A stretch of DNA of 64,000 bases from Cystobacter fuscus DSM 2262 (GTDB lineage Bacteria > Myxococcota > Myxococcia > Myxococcales > Myxococcaceae), in NCBI RefSeq assembly GCF_000335475.2, contig NZ_ANAH02000028.1, positions 1 to 64,000 on the forward strand, read 5' to 3'. Under the pieces are notes generated by a model. That model did not search any database and was not told the origin of the DNA. It saw nothing but the letters and a program-made list of their open reading frames with translations. Both the position numbers and the translations under genes were made by a program. Of the stretch, positions 53,794 to 61,860 are shown piece after piece (positions within the stretch are counted from its first letter, which is position 1; each line of letters begins with the position of its first letter).

Positions 53794-54666
53794 TCAGAGG
53801 TGCCGCGTCAGCTGTTTCACCTCGTCCATGCTCGCGCCCGACTCGGACAGTCCCGCGAGGAGGGCCTCGCGCAGGAGGCTCTTCAACTTCGGGTTGTCGA
53901 GCTGGGCGTAGGAGTCCACCGCGAGCTGCCGATCCAACTGGGCCAGCCGGAAGAGCAGATCGAACTTCTCCCCCACCAGCCCCTTCTTCGCGGTGTCGGA
54001 CAGCGAGCTGTCCACCGGCTCCATCAACAACGCCACCATGGTGTCGCGCGCGCTGGCATCCTTGGGGGCCAGCGAGTGGAGCATGTCGATCATCGACATG
54101 CGCTCGAGCACCGCCTCTGGCTTTCCATGCATGAAGGAGGTGCCCGCGGGCAGCTCGGCCAGGGGCGTGGGGTCCGTCAGCTCCTCCTTCAGCGCGGCGA
54201 GCTGCGCCGGGCCGCCGTGCGCGAACTCCTCCAGGAACTTCTCCTCGCGGAAGAAGGCATTGAAGCGCCCGTGGCGGAACTTGTTCGCCGCCTGGCGCAC
54301 CGCCTCGCGGCGCTGGGCCATCGTCGGCTCCTGCCCCGCCGCCACCTCCGTCGTCGGGGACGCCGTGGCCAGTGAGGGGACGGTGTTTCCCGGGGAGGAG
54401 GCGCTTGCCGCGGAGGCGGCCGGCGAGACCGGAGCGGAGCGGGCTCCCGTGGCCGTGCCCCGGGCGGCGTTCGTGGCCCGTGCTCCGGGGGTGGACGGCG
54501 TGCCGGACTCGCCGGCGGCCGGAAGCTCTCCGGACGTCGGCGCCAGCCGGGTGAAGAGGGCATAGGAGCCCGCGCCCGCGAGGACGAGGATCGCGAGGCC
54601 CGGACCGCCCCAGCGGCTCCAGCGCAAGCGCGGCGTGGCGTTCTGGTTGTCGTGTCGTGCGTTCAC
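53794..54666 (-). CDS. Membrane-anchored protein adjacent to M1-like peptidase
   Basis: 290 residues. GTG 54666, 8 nt after AAGGAG. One transmembrane helix near the N-terminus (GGPGLAILVLAGAGSYALFTRL), a Pro/Ala/Ser-rich low-complexity linker (~40-105), and a helical C-terminal domain (AQRREAVRQAANKFRHGRFNAFFREEKFLEEFAHGG... ESGASMDEVKQL). Family not recognised. It starts 53 nt downstream of the M1-like gene on the same strand, so co-transcription and a regulatory or chaperone role for the peptidase are plausible (inference). Confidence 0.65.
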   Translation of the reverse strand: MNARHDNQNATPRLRWSRWGGPGLAILVLAGAGSYALFTRLAPTSGELPAAGESGTPSTPGARATNAARGTATGARSAPVSPAASAASASSPGNTVPSLATASPTTEVAAGQEPTMAQRREAVRQAANKFRHGRFNAFFREEKFLEEFAHGGPAQLAALKEELTDPTPLAELPAGTSFMHGKPEAVLERMSMIDMLHSLAPKDASARDTMVALLMEPVDSSLSDTAKKGLVGEKFDLLFRLAQLDRQLAVDSYAQLDNPKLKSLLREALLAGLSESGASMDEVKQLTRHL

Positions 54667-54719
54667 CTGGACAACTCCTTCTTCAATGGCTCGAGCGCGG
54701 GGAGGGAGTCGCGTGGAAG

Positions 54720-56552
54720 TCAGAAGTGCCAACGGGGCGGCGCGGCCTCTCTGAGCGCGCCGAAGAATCTCCGATTGACCACCCGGTTCTCGGGATCCAC
54801 CGTCACCTGGACCACGGGCTCGGGGAAGGGCTCCGGGGGGGTGACGAGCGTGGCGCTGGTGGGCGCGAGCCCGTAGTCGACGAGGATGTCCCGGGTTTGC
54901 GTCGCGCCCTGGACCCGCACCTTCACCTTCACCGGGTAGATGCCGCCCTCGTAGGTCTGCTGGGTGACGGCGAGGGTGAGCTGCCCCGTTTCCTCGTCCC
55001 GCGTCGGCTCCACGTCGAAGTAGGGCCAGTCCGGCTCGTTGCTGCCGTGGATCCACGCGTCGAAATAGACGTCCAGTGAGCCCGGTGCCAGGTGGGCGCC
55101 CTGCTCCAGGGACTCGTGCAGGTGCTGGGTGGTGCGCGCGCCGGGCGCCGCGAGGAAGTGCTGGATGCCGCGCAGGACGTCCTCCTGGCCCCCGGGCAGC
55201 AGCTCCTCGAGCTGCAGGAAGAGGAGCATCGGCCCGGTGCCATACACGTCCGCGGCGAACGTCAGGAAGGGGGCGGGCTGGTCCTCCGGCCTCGGATAGA
55301 ACATGGCCGAGCGGGCCAGCCGGTCCCAGTAGGCGCGCGTCCTGGCCGCGTCCTGGGGCCAGTGCCGCGCCTCGTAGACATAGGTCAGGTACTCGGCGAT
55401 GGCCTCCTTCCAGGCGAAGTCATAGGCCTCCGCCATGGTCGTGCGGTTGCCCGCCCACTGGTGGGCGATCTCGTGCATCAGCGTGTGCCGGGTCTGGTCG
55501 GCGTACTCGCTGCGCAGCTCGGGCAGCGCCTCGGACAGGATGATGTTGCCCGGGTGCTCCATTCCGAGGAACTCCGTGGGGGCCCCCGCGACGCGCAGGG
55601 TGTCTCCGTACGGCAGCGGGCCGAGCAGTCCGGTGATCCACTCCAGATAGTCCGCGAAGACGGTCGGCTGGAGCGCGGGGGCGAGCAAGCCCCCGGGCCC
55701 CTCGAAGAACTCGAGCCGGTAGGGGCCGGCTTCCGCGAACGTCGTGCGCACCCAGGAGGGATTGGAGGCGATGGCGAAGGAGGAATAGGTGGGGGCCTGC
55801 TGCAGGAGACTCCCGCAGCGCGTCAGGGTATCACTGACGTTCAGCCGCGTGCCCGGGCACAGGACGACGTCCGCGGCGTCGTGCTCCACCTCGTAGCTGA
55901 AGGTCGCGAGCTGGCCGGGGGCGTCGTCACAGAGCCCCAGCCGGTCACACTGCTCGACCCAGCTCATGAGGTACGAAGCGAGCTGGCCCTTGCGGTCCCT
56001 CCGCTGGGAGAAGCCCACCTGCGTATAGTCATACGTCGCCACCGGGACAGGGATGTCCGCCTCGATGACGAGCGGTTGATTCGGGAGGGTGGGGCCGCAG
56101 ATGCGCCAGGCGCCGGTGAGCGCCTCGACGTGGGTGGCGGCCGCCCCATTCCACTTCACCTGGGTGATGCCTGGCGGACCCTTCAAGACGGTGCAGTCAC
56201 CGCCCGAGGCGGGCACCTTCAAGAACAGGCGCGAGTGGGCCGGGTGCGGCGTGTCGCCCGTGGGCCGCAGGTCGAAGCCGTAGTGGTAATGGAGCACCCG
56301 CGCGGTGAAGTCGACGGAGGACGGCGGGGGCTCGGTGCCCTCCGGCTCCGTGGGCGGGGGCTCGCCGGGCGGCGTGGGAGGGGTCGTCTGGGGCTGTTCG
56401 TTCCCACTCTGGACCGCCCCGGGCTCGGTGACGGGCGGGGCGGGCTCCTCACAGCCGCCCAGGAGGCCCGCGGTCCCCAACACCAACCCCATCAGACAGA
56501 CAGACGCCTTTCCCTGACGCATGGCCTCGCTGCACCCCCGCGCGAATCGCAT
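54720..56552 (-). CDS. M1-like zinc metallopeptidase lipoprotein (copy 2)
   Basis: 610 residues. Lipobox LLGGC (Cys34), then a long Pro/Thr/Glu-rich stretch (~35-80) absent from copy 1. Zinc site HEIAHQW (His360, His364), Glu383 in FAWKEAIAEYL; FLGMEHPGNIIL replaces GAMEN. Active-site regions align with copy 1 without gaps (constant offset of 20). So these are paralogues with equal catalytic sites and different anchors. ATG 56552 has GAAGGG 8 nt upstream; ATG 56522 is an alternative. An AT-rich upstream region holds a possible promoter. Confidence 0.85.
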   Translation of the reverse strand: MRFARGCSEAMRQGKASVCLMGLVLGTAGLLGGCEEPAPPVTEPGAVQSGNEQPQTTPPTPPGEPPPTEPEGTEPPPSSVDFTARVLHYHYGFDLRPTGDTPHPAHSRLFLKVPASGGDCTVLKGPPGITQVKWNGAAATHVEALTGAWRICGPTLPNQPLVIEADIPVPVATYDYTQVGFSQRRDRKGQLASYLMSWVEQCDRLGLCDDAPGQLATFSYEVEHDAADVVLCPGTRLNVSDTLTRCGSLLQQAPTYSSFAIASNPSWVRTTFAEAGPYRLEFFEGPGGLLAPALQPTVFADYLEWITGLLGPLPYGDTLRVAGAPTEFLGMEHPGNIILSEALPELRSEYADQTRHTLMHEIAHQWAGNRTTMAEAYDFAWKEAIAEYLTYVYEARHWPQDAARTRAYWDRLARSAMFYPRPEDQPAPFLTFAADVYGTGPMLLFLQLEELLPGGQEDVLRGIQHFLAAPGARTTQHLHESLEQGAHLAPGSLDVYFDAWIHGSNEPDWPYFDVEPTRDEETGQLTLAVTQQTYEGGIYPVKVKVRVQGATQTRDILVDYGLAPTSATLVTPPEPFPEPVVQVTVDPENRVVNRRFFGALREAAPPRWHF

Positions 56553-56999
56553 CGACGGTGCCCTTCAAGAAAGACAAAACGCAGCGGCGAGCCCATCCCG
56601 TGGGTCCGCCAAGAGACGATGCTCTCGCCAGATGTTCATGACCTGATCATGAAGGGTCACCACCACCGCCAGCACCCCACTGCACGCGCCGTGTCCCACC
56701 CGGGCAGAAACCTTGAAAACCGGGGTTAAAATATGTTCCCTGTTCTACACCATTAAAATTGTAAATCAAGACTCCCCGGGCTTTTTTTCTCATTTTCCAG
56801 TGGAGTTGAAGTCCCCGTCCCTGCTTCCCGTGCGGCGGGCTGTGGACTGGGAAGCAACACTTCGCGTGCGAGCGGGCGTGCGCTGGATGAGAGGGCTTTC
56901 GCCACGGAAGGATTCACGCGGCGGGACAGCCTCGTGCTCGAGGCCGCCGCGCCCCCTCCCAGCATGGACGGAGCGCGGCGGGCCGGGTGAAGCGGGGAC
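56553..56999. other. Spacer with AT-rich promoter block (447 nt)
   Basis: No gene. On the minus strand, TTGATT (56764-56769) and TAGAAC (56742-56747), spaced 16 nt, form a candidate sigma-70-like promoter for the M1-like gene, close to the TTGAAT/TAGAAT block before 46729. A T-run TTTTTTT follows a CCCCGGG near 56776-56790. The rest is GC-rich. Confidence 0.45.
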
Positions 57000-58160
57000 T
57001 CAGCCGCAGATGCCCAGGGGCTGGGAGCCGCCGAGGTCGAGCAGCGACCAGTTGCGCGTGATGCCCGACCAGCTCGCGATCGTCACCCGCCAGGTCTTCT
57101 TGATGAAGAGGATCTTCAGCTTGGCGTACAGCTTCAGGGTGCCCGAGAGCGTGTTCAGCTCGAGGTTCGACTTGAGCTTCCAGTCCAGCGTGCAGATCGG
57201 CCAGAACAACTCACCCGAGGAGGGCAGGGTGGCGTTGACGAGGGACAGGGCGCCCTCCAGGCCGAAGGCGAGGATGATGACATCCACGGCGGCGGAGGCG
57301 TTGACGTTGGCCCAGCCGCCCGGGATCGCGCTGAGCTTGGCGACCGTCGGGCCAATCTGACCCGTCACGGCGAGCTTGACGCCGCCGGCGAGCGAGGCCT
57401 TCACCGAGATGGGCACGGGGCCCACCATGAAGCGCTTGGTCGCGGAGAAGAAGGTGCGGCTCCAGTTGATGGGCGTGGGCGAGTAGGTGGCGTAGAGGTT
57501 GGTGGACCAGATCTGCTGTCCCACCGCGTACAGCGCCGCGGTGCCACTGTTGTCGCCGCCCTGCTGCCCGGAGATGTTGGCCCGGCCCAGCACGAGCTCC
57601 TTCTCGTACGAGAACGCGGTGCCGAAGACCTTGCCCTCGGCCACCGCGTCGACCTTCTTGTCCTGGCTCGTCGTCGCCGTCTCGGCGGTGACCGTCGCGT
57701 TCAGCGAATAGCCCGCGCCGAACACGCTGTTGCCGAACCGCTCGATGCGCGTGTAGGTCTTGTTGAACGTCTGGTTGGGATTGGTCCAGGGCAGGAACTC
57801 CAGCGGCCCCGGCACCATGTGCTGGTTGGCCTCGGGAATCAGGCCCTGATCGACGCTCACCTCGTAGGTGTAGTCGCTCGGGTCATAGCTGAGCGTGCCA
57901 CCCGTGCGATTGCGCTCGTCCACGGCGATCGCGTTCTGCTCACCGGGCGTGTACATCCCGTTGGGGTCGAACGGGGCCACCGTGGACTCCCACGGGTAGG
58001 CGGGGTTGTCGTTCATGATGTAGCCCGGCGCCAGCGTCGTGGCCGGGTACTTCTGCGGCTGGATTGTATAGGTGGTGGGATCCGTGAAGCTCTGGGCGGC
58101 GGCGATACCGGGAGCAGCAACAGCGACCAATGCGAGGGTGCGCAGCGTTTTCATGCTCAT
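57000..58160 (-). CDS. Secreted beta-rich protein of unknown function
   Basis: 386 residues. ATG 58160 is 5 nt after AAGGA (a following ATG at 58154 is also possible). Signal peptide (MSMKTLRTLALVAVAAPGIAAAQSF). The mature part is rich in Thr, Asn, Tyr and small residues, alternates hydrophobic residues, and lacks Cys except near the end (Cys in FWPICTLDW and GICG). This suggests a beta-structured extracellular or surface protein. No family recognised. Upstream 58161-58342 is AT-rich, so it has its own promoter. Confidence 0.68.
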   Translation of the reverse strand: MSMKTLRTLALVAVAAPGIAAAQSFTDPTTYTIQPQKYPATTLAPGYIMNDNPAYPWESTVAPFDPNGMYTPGEQNAIAVDERNRTGGTLSYDPSDYTYEVSVDQGLIPEANQHMVPGPLEFLPWTNPNQTFNKTYTRIERFGNSVFGAGYSLNATVTAETATTSQDKKVDAVAEGKVFGTAFSYEKELVLGRANISGQQGGDNSGTAALYAVGQQIWSTNLYATYSPTPINWSRTFFSATKRFMVGPVPISVKASLAGGVKLAVTGQIGPTVAKLSAIPGGWANVNASAAVDVIILAFGLEGALSLVNATLPSSGELFWPICTLDWKLKSNLELNTLSGTLKLYAKLKILFIKKTWRVTIASWSGITRNWSLLDLGGSQPLGICG

Positions 58161-58342
58161 GGGCATCCTTCAATGTGGGTGGGAGGACTACGCTTCGATT
58201 GAAAGCCGCCCGCCTATTACTTCATTTATTAGAAAATAACAATTAACCGAATAGACAATTTTTCATGACCCGTGGTGATTCCCCGCGTAGGCACCAAGGC
58301 CCGGAAGCCCGGGCCGGAGGCGAGCCATGGAATGGGGGCGGC

Positions 58343-60331
58343 TCAGTGGGCTGGGGAGTCTGGCGGGAGGGGGGAGGGGGCCGTGGGTGTATTGAGGAAG
58401 ACCGCGGCCATCCGCCGGAGTTCAGGATGGGGCTCGTTCTGGCTGGCCCATTGCAACAACAGCAGGGCTTCCGGCGCGGCGCCCCGCACGGTGCCCAGCA
58501 GATTGATGATGTCGGAGCGGACTCCGTCCGAGGCATCCTTCTGGAGGGCCTGCCTCAGCACGGGGAGCAGCGTGCCGAGGGGACGGAAACCACAGGCGAA
58601 GACGGCGCCGCGGCGCACCTGGGTGGCGGGATCCGTGAGGAGCCGTTCGGACAGGAGCCGGTCGGCCTCGGGCCCGGGGATGTTGCGCAGTGCTTCCATG
58701 GCGGCCACGCGGACCTGGATGGCATTGGAGCGGAGCGCCTCCCGGATCGTGTCCAGGGCGTCGGGTGCCCGGGTATTGCCGATGGCCCGCAGGGCCAGGG
58801 CCTGTTGTTCCGGGGTGGTGGCCGAGCGGTAGTTGTTCTTCATCTCATGGACGAGCGCCTCCGCGCCGCGTGCGTCGTCATCCGTCATCTGGTACGCCGC
58901 GTTGCCAAAAGCCAATGACGCGGTGTCCCGCAGCATCGCGTCCTGGTCGCGCGTCAGATGGCGCAAGGCATCCACCCCCTCGCGGTTGGGCTCGCCCGCC
59001 ATGCCCAGGGCGGACACCGCGTCCATCCGGACATCATGGGCGAGGGATGAGTCTCCACTGGCGGTCGCCAGGGAATGGATGGCCTCCGGGGTGCTGGCCG
59101 CCGAGAGGGCACCCAGCATGGGACTGGCGGCGAGCTGGGGCATTCCCGAGCGCAGGATGTCCGGAACCTTCAGCGCCTCGCCAGGCTGGAGCATGAAGAG
59201 GGCCCGGAGCTGCTCCATCACCTGGGTGCGCGCATCGTCCCGCGCCTTCTCCTCCGCGGGCAGCGAGCGCAGCGCCTGGATGAGTTCATCGAAGGTTCGA
59301 TTGCCGAGGATCTGCCGGTAGTGCTCCAGGGGATCCTGCGCGCGGCCCTGGAAGGTGGCCATGGTGGCGGTGCTCAACAGGCCCCGGCGGGCCTCGAGCG
59401 AGCCTTTCAGCGTCGCGTCCATCCGGCGCTCCAGCAGACGCAGGCTCAGCTCGAGATCGTTGAACACCCGAGGCATGCCCTCGCCCGTGTCCACTTCCAG
59501 GTGCTCCTTGTCCTGGAGGGATTGGGTCCAGATGTCCTCGCCCAGCTCGAACACCGCGCTCATATACGTGGTGGTGTGGACGTCCGAGCCCATGGGCTGG
59601 AGTCCCTGGGGCGTGGTCAGGTGGGTATACACCTGCTTCTTCTTCTCGAAGCGGTTGTTGCCCTGACGCACGTACACCGCCACGTACTGGCCGGTGGTGT
59701 CGAGCTCGTCGCTGCGCCAGGCCTGGGTGAGCTGTCCCGGCACCACGAACTGCGAGGACGCCACGAGCGTGCGGAGGATGCCGCGCGTCAGGTCATCCAC
59801 CGGCTCCTCGAAGTGGGTGAGCGCCACCGCGCCCGACTTGTCGAGCGTCAGGAAGAAGGGCAGCTCCAGCGCGGCCGTCATCGTGCGCCGCACGTCGGGG
59901 GGCAGCGCGTCGTTGCCCTCGACGCTCAGCTGGAACGTGGATGTCTGGAGGTTCACCCGGACATGGACGCGCTCGGCCTCCACCGCCACCACCCCCACGC
60001 TCCATTCTCCCTGGAGCGTCAGGTGCATTCCGGGGAGGGAGGGCGCGCCCGCCGGCTGTTTGCTGTTGCCGAAGGAGACCTTCTGCTCCGTGCTCAGCGC
60101 GTAGCGGTAGAGCATTCCGGGGGTCCACACGCGCAGTCCATCCGCCTTCGGCGCGGCGAGGCCCGAGACGACGGTGGGCTGGGCGGGCGATGCGGCGGAC
60201 GCGGTGGCCTGTTCCACGCGCGGCGCTGGCGTGTCACTTCCGGGTTGCCGCCACCAGACCACCCCCAGCCCCATCAGCATGAGGATGACGGCGACCGACG
60301 ACACCAGAGCACGTCGAAACTTCCACGGCAT
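58343..60331 (-). CDS. HEAT-repeat protein with N-terminal membrane anchor
   Basis: 662 residues. One N-terminal transmembrane helix (RRALVSSVAVILMLMGLGVVWW) and then a domain of strands up to ~residue 310 (RYALSTEQKVSFGNS, EGEWSVGVVAVEAERVHVRVNLQTS in pieces) that resembles the vitellogenin/lipid-transfer N-terminal domain. From ~380 come HEAT-like helical repeats (DMRMDAVSALGMAG, ALRAIGNTRAPDALDTIREAL, RVAAMEALRNIPG). The lipid-transfer link is only by appearance. ATG 60331 after GGGGG; an ATG upstream lacks an RBS. Function unknown, likely in the periplasm. Confidence 0.7.
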   Translation of the reverse strand: MPWKFRRALVSSVAVILMLMGLGVVWWRQPGSDTPAPRVEQATASAASPAQPTVVSGLAAPKADGLRVWTPGMLYRYALSTEQKVSFGNSKQPAGAPSLPGMHLTLQGEWSVGVVAVEAERVHVRVNLQTSTFQLSVEGNDALPPDVRRTMTAALELPFFLTLDKSGAVALTHFEEPVDDLTRGILRTLVASSQFVVPGQLTQAWRSDELDTTGQYVAVYVRQGNNRFEKKKQVYTHLTTPQGLQPMGSDVHTTTYMSAVFELGEDIWTQSLQDKEHLEVDTGEGMPRVFNDLELSLRLLERRMDATLKGSLEARRGLLSTATMATFQGRAQDPLEHYRQILGNRTFDELIQALRSLPAEEKARDDARTQVMEQLRALFMLQPGEALKVPDILRSGMPQLAASPMLGALSAASTPEAIHSLATASGDSSLAHDVRMDAVSALGMAGEPNREGVDALRHLTRDQDAMLRDTASLAFGNAAYQMTDDDARGAEALVHEMKNNYRSATTPEQQALALRAIGNTRAPDALDTIREALRSNAIQVRVAAMEALRNIPGPEADRLLSERLLTDPATQVRRGAVFACGFRPLGTLLPVLRQALQKDASDGVRSDIINLLGTVRGAAPEALLLLQWASQNEPHPELRRMAAVFLNTPTAPSPLPPDSPAH

Positions 60332-60541
60332 GAAACCCCCGGGATATCTACCGAGCATTGTTTAGCACGGATACCGGGCGTATTACCTGCCCCCTCCCGT
60401 TTTCATTGCATCCGCCGACTCCACCAGCCTGACTGGCCAGGGTGCCTCGCGGGAGTGTATTCGCCAGACACGGCGTGTACGGGAAGGCGTTGGGTTGAAA
60501 TTTTACCGTGACGCGCGAATTCAGGTGCCCTTGGCTCATGG

Positions 60542-60629
60542 AGGGCGAATCAGACAATCGCCTCCGTCTCGGTGTTGTCCAGTCTCCCCGTCGCGCGAAT
60601 TCCTCTCATCTCACGCCACGGCCGTGGGG
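60542..60629 (-). pseudogene. Relic of the zinc-ribbon 3' end joined to the hsp20 3' end
   Basis: 60574-60629 matches 61439-61494 (the end of the zinc-ribbon gene plus downstream spacer) at 45 of 56 positions without gaps, including its stop codon. 60542-60563 matches 60816-60837 (end of hsp20 with its stop) at 20 of 22. The two blocks are 10 nt apart here but are separated by the whole hsp20 gene in the intact locus. So the relic is a duplicate of zinc-ribbon end, spacer and hsp20 end that lost the hsp20 body. Confidence 0.65.
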
Positions 60630-60786
60630 TCGGAGCCAGGGGGCCGACCCCTTGCTTTTTCAGGAGATAGGGCGTTGAGGGGCCCTGTCGTCGCCGCTCA
60701 CCGCGTTCGTCCGGGCTCGCATGCGTGGTGTTCGCCATGGCCGCGGCGCTCGCCCCCACGCCCTGAGGCCCCGAGAGGCAACGCCT

Positions 60787-60814
60787 GGGCCTGCCCCGTC
60801 ATCGAGGCAGGCCC
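60787..60814 (-). terminator. Hairpin after hsp20
   Basis: GGGCCTGCC (60787-60795) and GGCAGGCCC (60806-60814) form a 9-bp stem with a 10-nt loop, 9 nt past the hsp20 stop. No clear U-tract. Confidence 0.55.
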
Positions 60815-60823
60815 CAGGGCGAA

Positions 60824-61324
60824 TCAGGCATTCGCCTTGGTGTCACCCTCGTGCGCGCCCTTGACGAGGATGCGCTTGGGCTGCACTTCCGGCTTCTTGG
60901 GCACCACCACGTTGAGCACGCCGTCCTTGAGGTCGGCCTGGACGTGCTCCGCGTCGATGCCCTCCGGCAGGGAGAAGGAGCGCGAGAATGAGCCGAAGCC
61001 GCGCTCGTAGACGAAGTGCGTCTCCCCCTCGTCCTTCTTCTCCTCGTGGCGCTGGCCGGAGAGGGTCAGCCGGTTGCCGGTGAGGGAGATGTTGAGGTCC
61101 TCCTGCTTGACGCCGGGGAGGTCCGCCTTGAAGACGTACGCGTCCTTGGTCTCCTTCACCTCGAAGGCGGGGAGGAAGCCCGTCACGGCGCCACCGCCCG
61201 GCACGCCCCGGGACAGCTCCCGGAAGGGGTCCCACTGCAGGAAGTCCCTCATCACCTCGAAGGGGTCCACTCCACGGTTCTGGCTGAGACCCCGGTCCGT
61301 GTTGTTCCGACGAATGAGCGACAT
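60824..61324 (-). CDS. Hsp20/alpha-crystallin small heat-shock protein
   Basis: 166 residues. Alpha-crystallin domain ~50-145: GFLPAFEVKETKDAYVFKADLPGVKQEDLNISLTGNRLTLSGQR (in pieces), FVYERGFGSFSRSFSLPEGIDAEHVQADLKDGVLNVVVPK with the family-typical DGVLxVxxPK, then a C-terminal IxI-like segment (RILV). It is an ATP-independent holdase in the cytoplasm. RBS AGGAGGT. The upstream gap 61325-61475 is AT-richer and holds the promoter; no CIRCE element was found, only a GAGTGCTT half-site. Confidence 0.93.
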   Translation of the reverse strand: MSLIRRNNTDRGLSQNRGVDPFEVMRDFLQWDPFRELSRGVPGGGAVTGFLPAFEVKETKDAYVFKADLPGVKQEDLNISLTGNRLTLSGQRHEEKKDEGETHFVYERGFGSFSRSFSLPEGIDAEHVQADLKDGVLNVVVPKKPEVQPKRILVKGAHEGDTKANA

Positions 61325-61475
61325 ATCCCAATACCTCCTGGATGGAATGCGGTTGATTGTTGTTCGTGAAGGGCGTCCGAGAAGGTCATCCCTCGCGGAA
61401 GCACTCTCTCTTTGCTTCTAATCTAACCAGCTCGCGGCGTTGTCCAGTCGCTCCGGCGAGCCAATCCCTCTCACT

Positions 61476-61682
61476 TCAGGCCGCGGCCGTGCGGTGCATG
61501 AGGACAATCCCCCGCGGACCGACAGCCATTCTCGGCTGGGACAAACGACGGCAGCTGGGGCAGTAGCCCCACACCTGTCCCGGCGTCTTGCGCACGCTCA
61601 ACGCGCCGCCGCAGCTGGGGCAGCCCCCACCCACGCTCAGATCCGCCATCTGCTGTTCCGAATCCGTCTTCACCTCGAGCAT
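61476..61682 (-). CDS. Small zinc-ribbon protein
   Basis: 68 residues. Two Cys pairs (GCPSCGGAL and GYCPSCRRLS) form a zinc ribbon, with a short helical N-terminus (MLEVKTDSEQQMADLS). RBS AGGAGGT 5 nt before ATG 61682. It is upstream of hsp20 on the same strand, 151 nt apart. Function unknown; similar small ribbons often bind nucleic acid or protein partners. A degenerate second copy of its 3' end lies at 60574-60629. Confidence 0.75.
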   Translation of the reverse strand: MLEVKTDSEQQMADLSVGGGCPSCGGALSVRKTPGQVWGYCPSCRRLSQPRMAVGPRGIVLMHRTAAA

Positions 61683-61860
61683 CGGTACCTCCTACGCCCT
61701 CACCAGTAACGCAGCGCCGAGGTCTGGCAACTGTCCACGTGCCGACAGGGCCAGGTGTTCCGGGCGTCGCGGTACCGAGTGGCGTAGGGTCGCCTGCTCG
61801 TAGGGAATCCGTACAGGCGAGCGGCCCTCGGGGGAGCACGCCCCTCCCCCGGGGGGACGC

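Larger units (their letters stand above)
60332..60823. other. Spacer with hsp20/zinc-ribbon relic and terminator
   Basis: 492 nt without an intact gene. It holds the relic at 60542-60629 and the hsp20 terminator hairpin at 60787-60814, described separately. The part 60332-60541 is the promoter side of the HEAT-repeat gene and is slightly AT-richer near 60490-60520. A hairpin GGTCGG...CCGACC at about 60629-60649 is also visible. Confidence 0.55.

Noticed and set aside
60550-60759. A 69-residue minus-strand frame upstream of the HEAT-repeat gene.
   Set aside because: Its 3' half is the zinc-ribbon/hsp20 relic, and its 5' half is low-complexity with no RBS.
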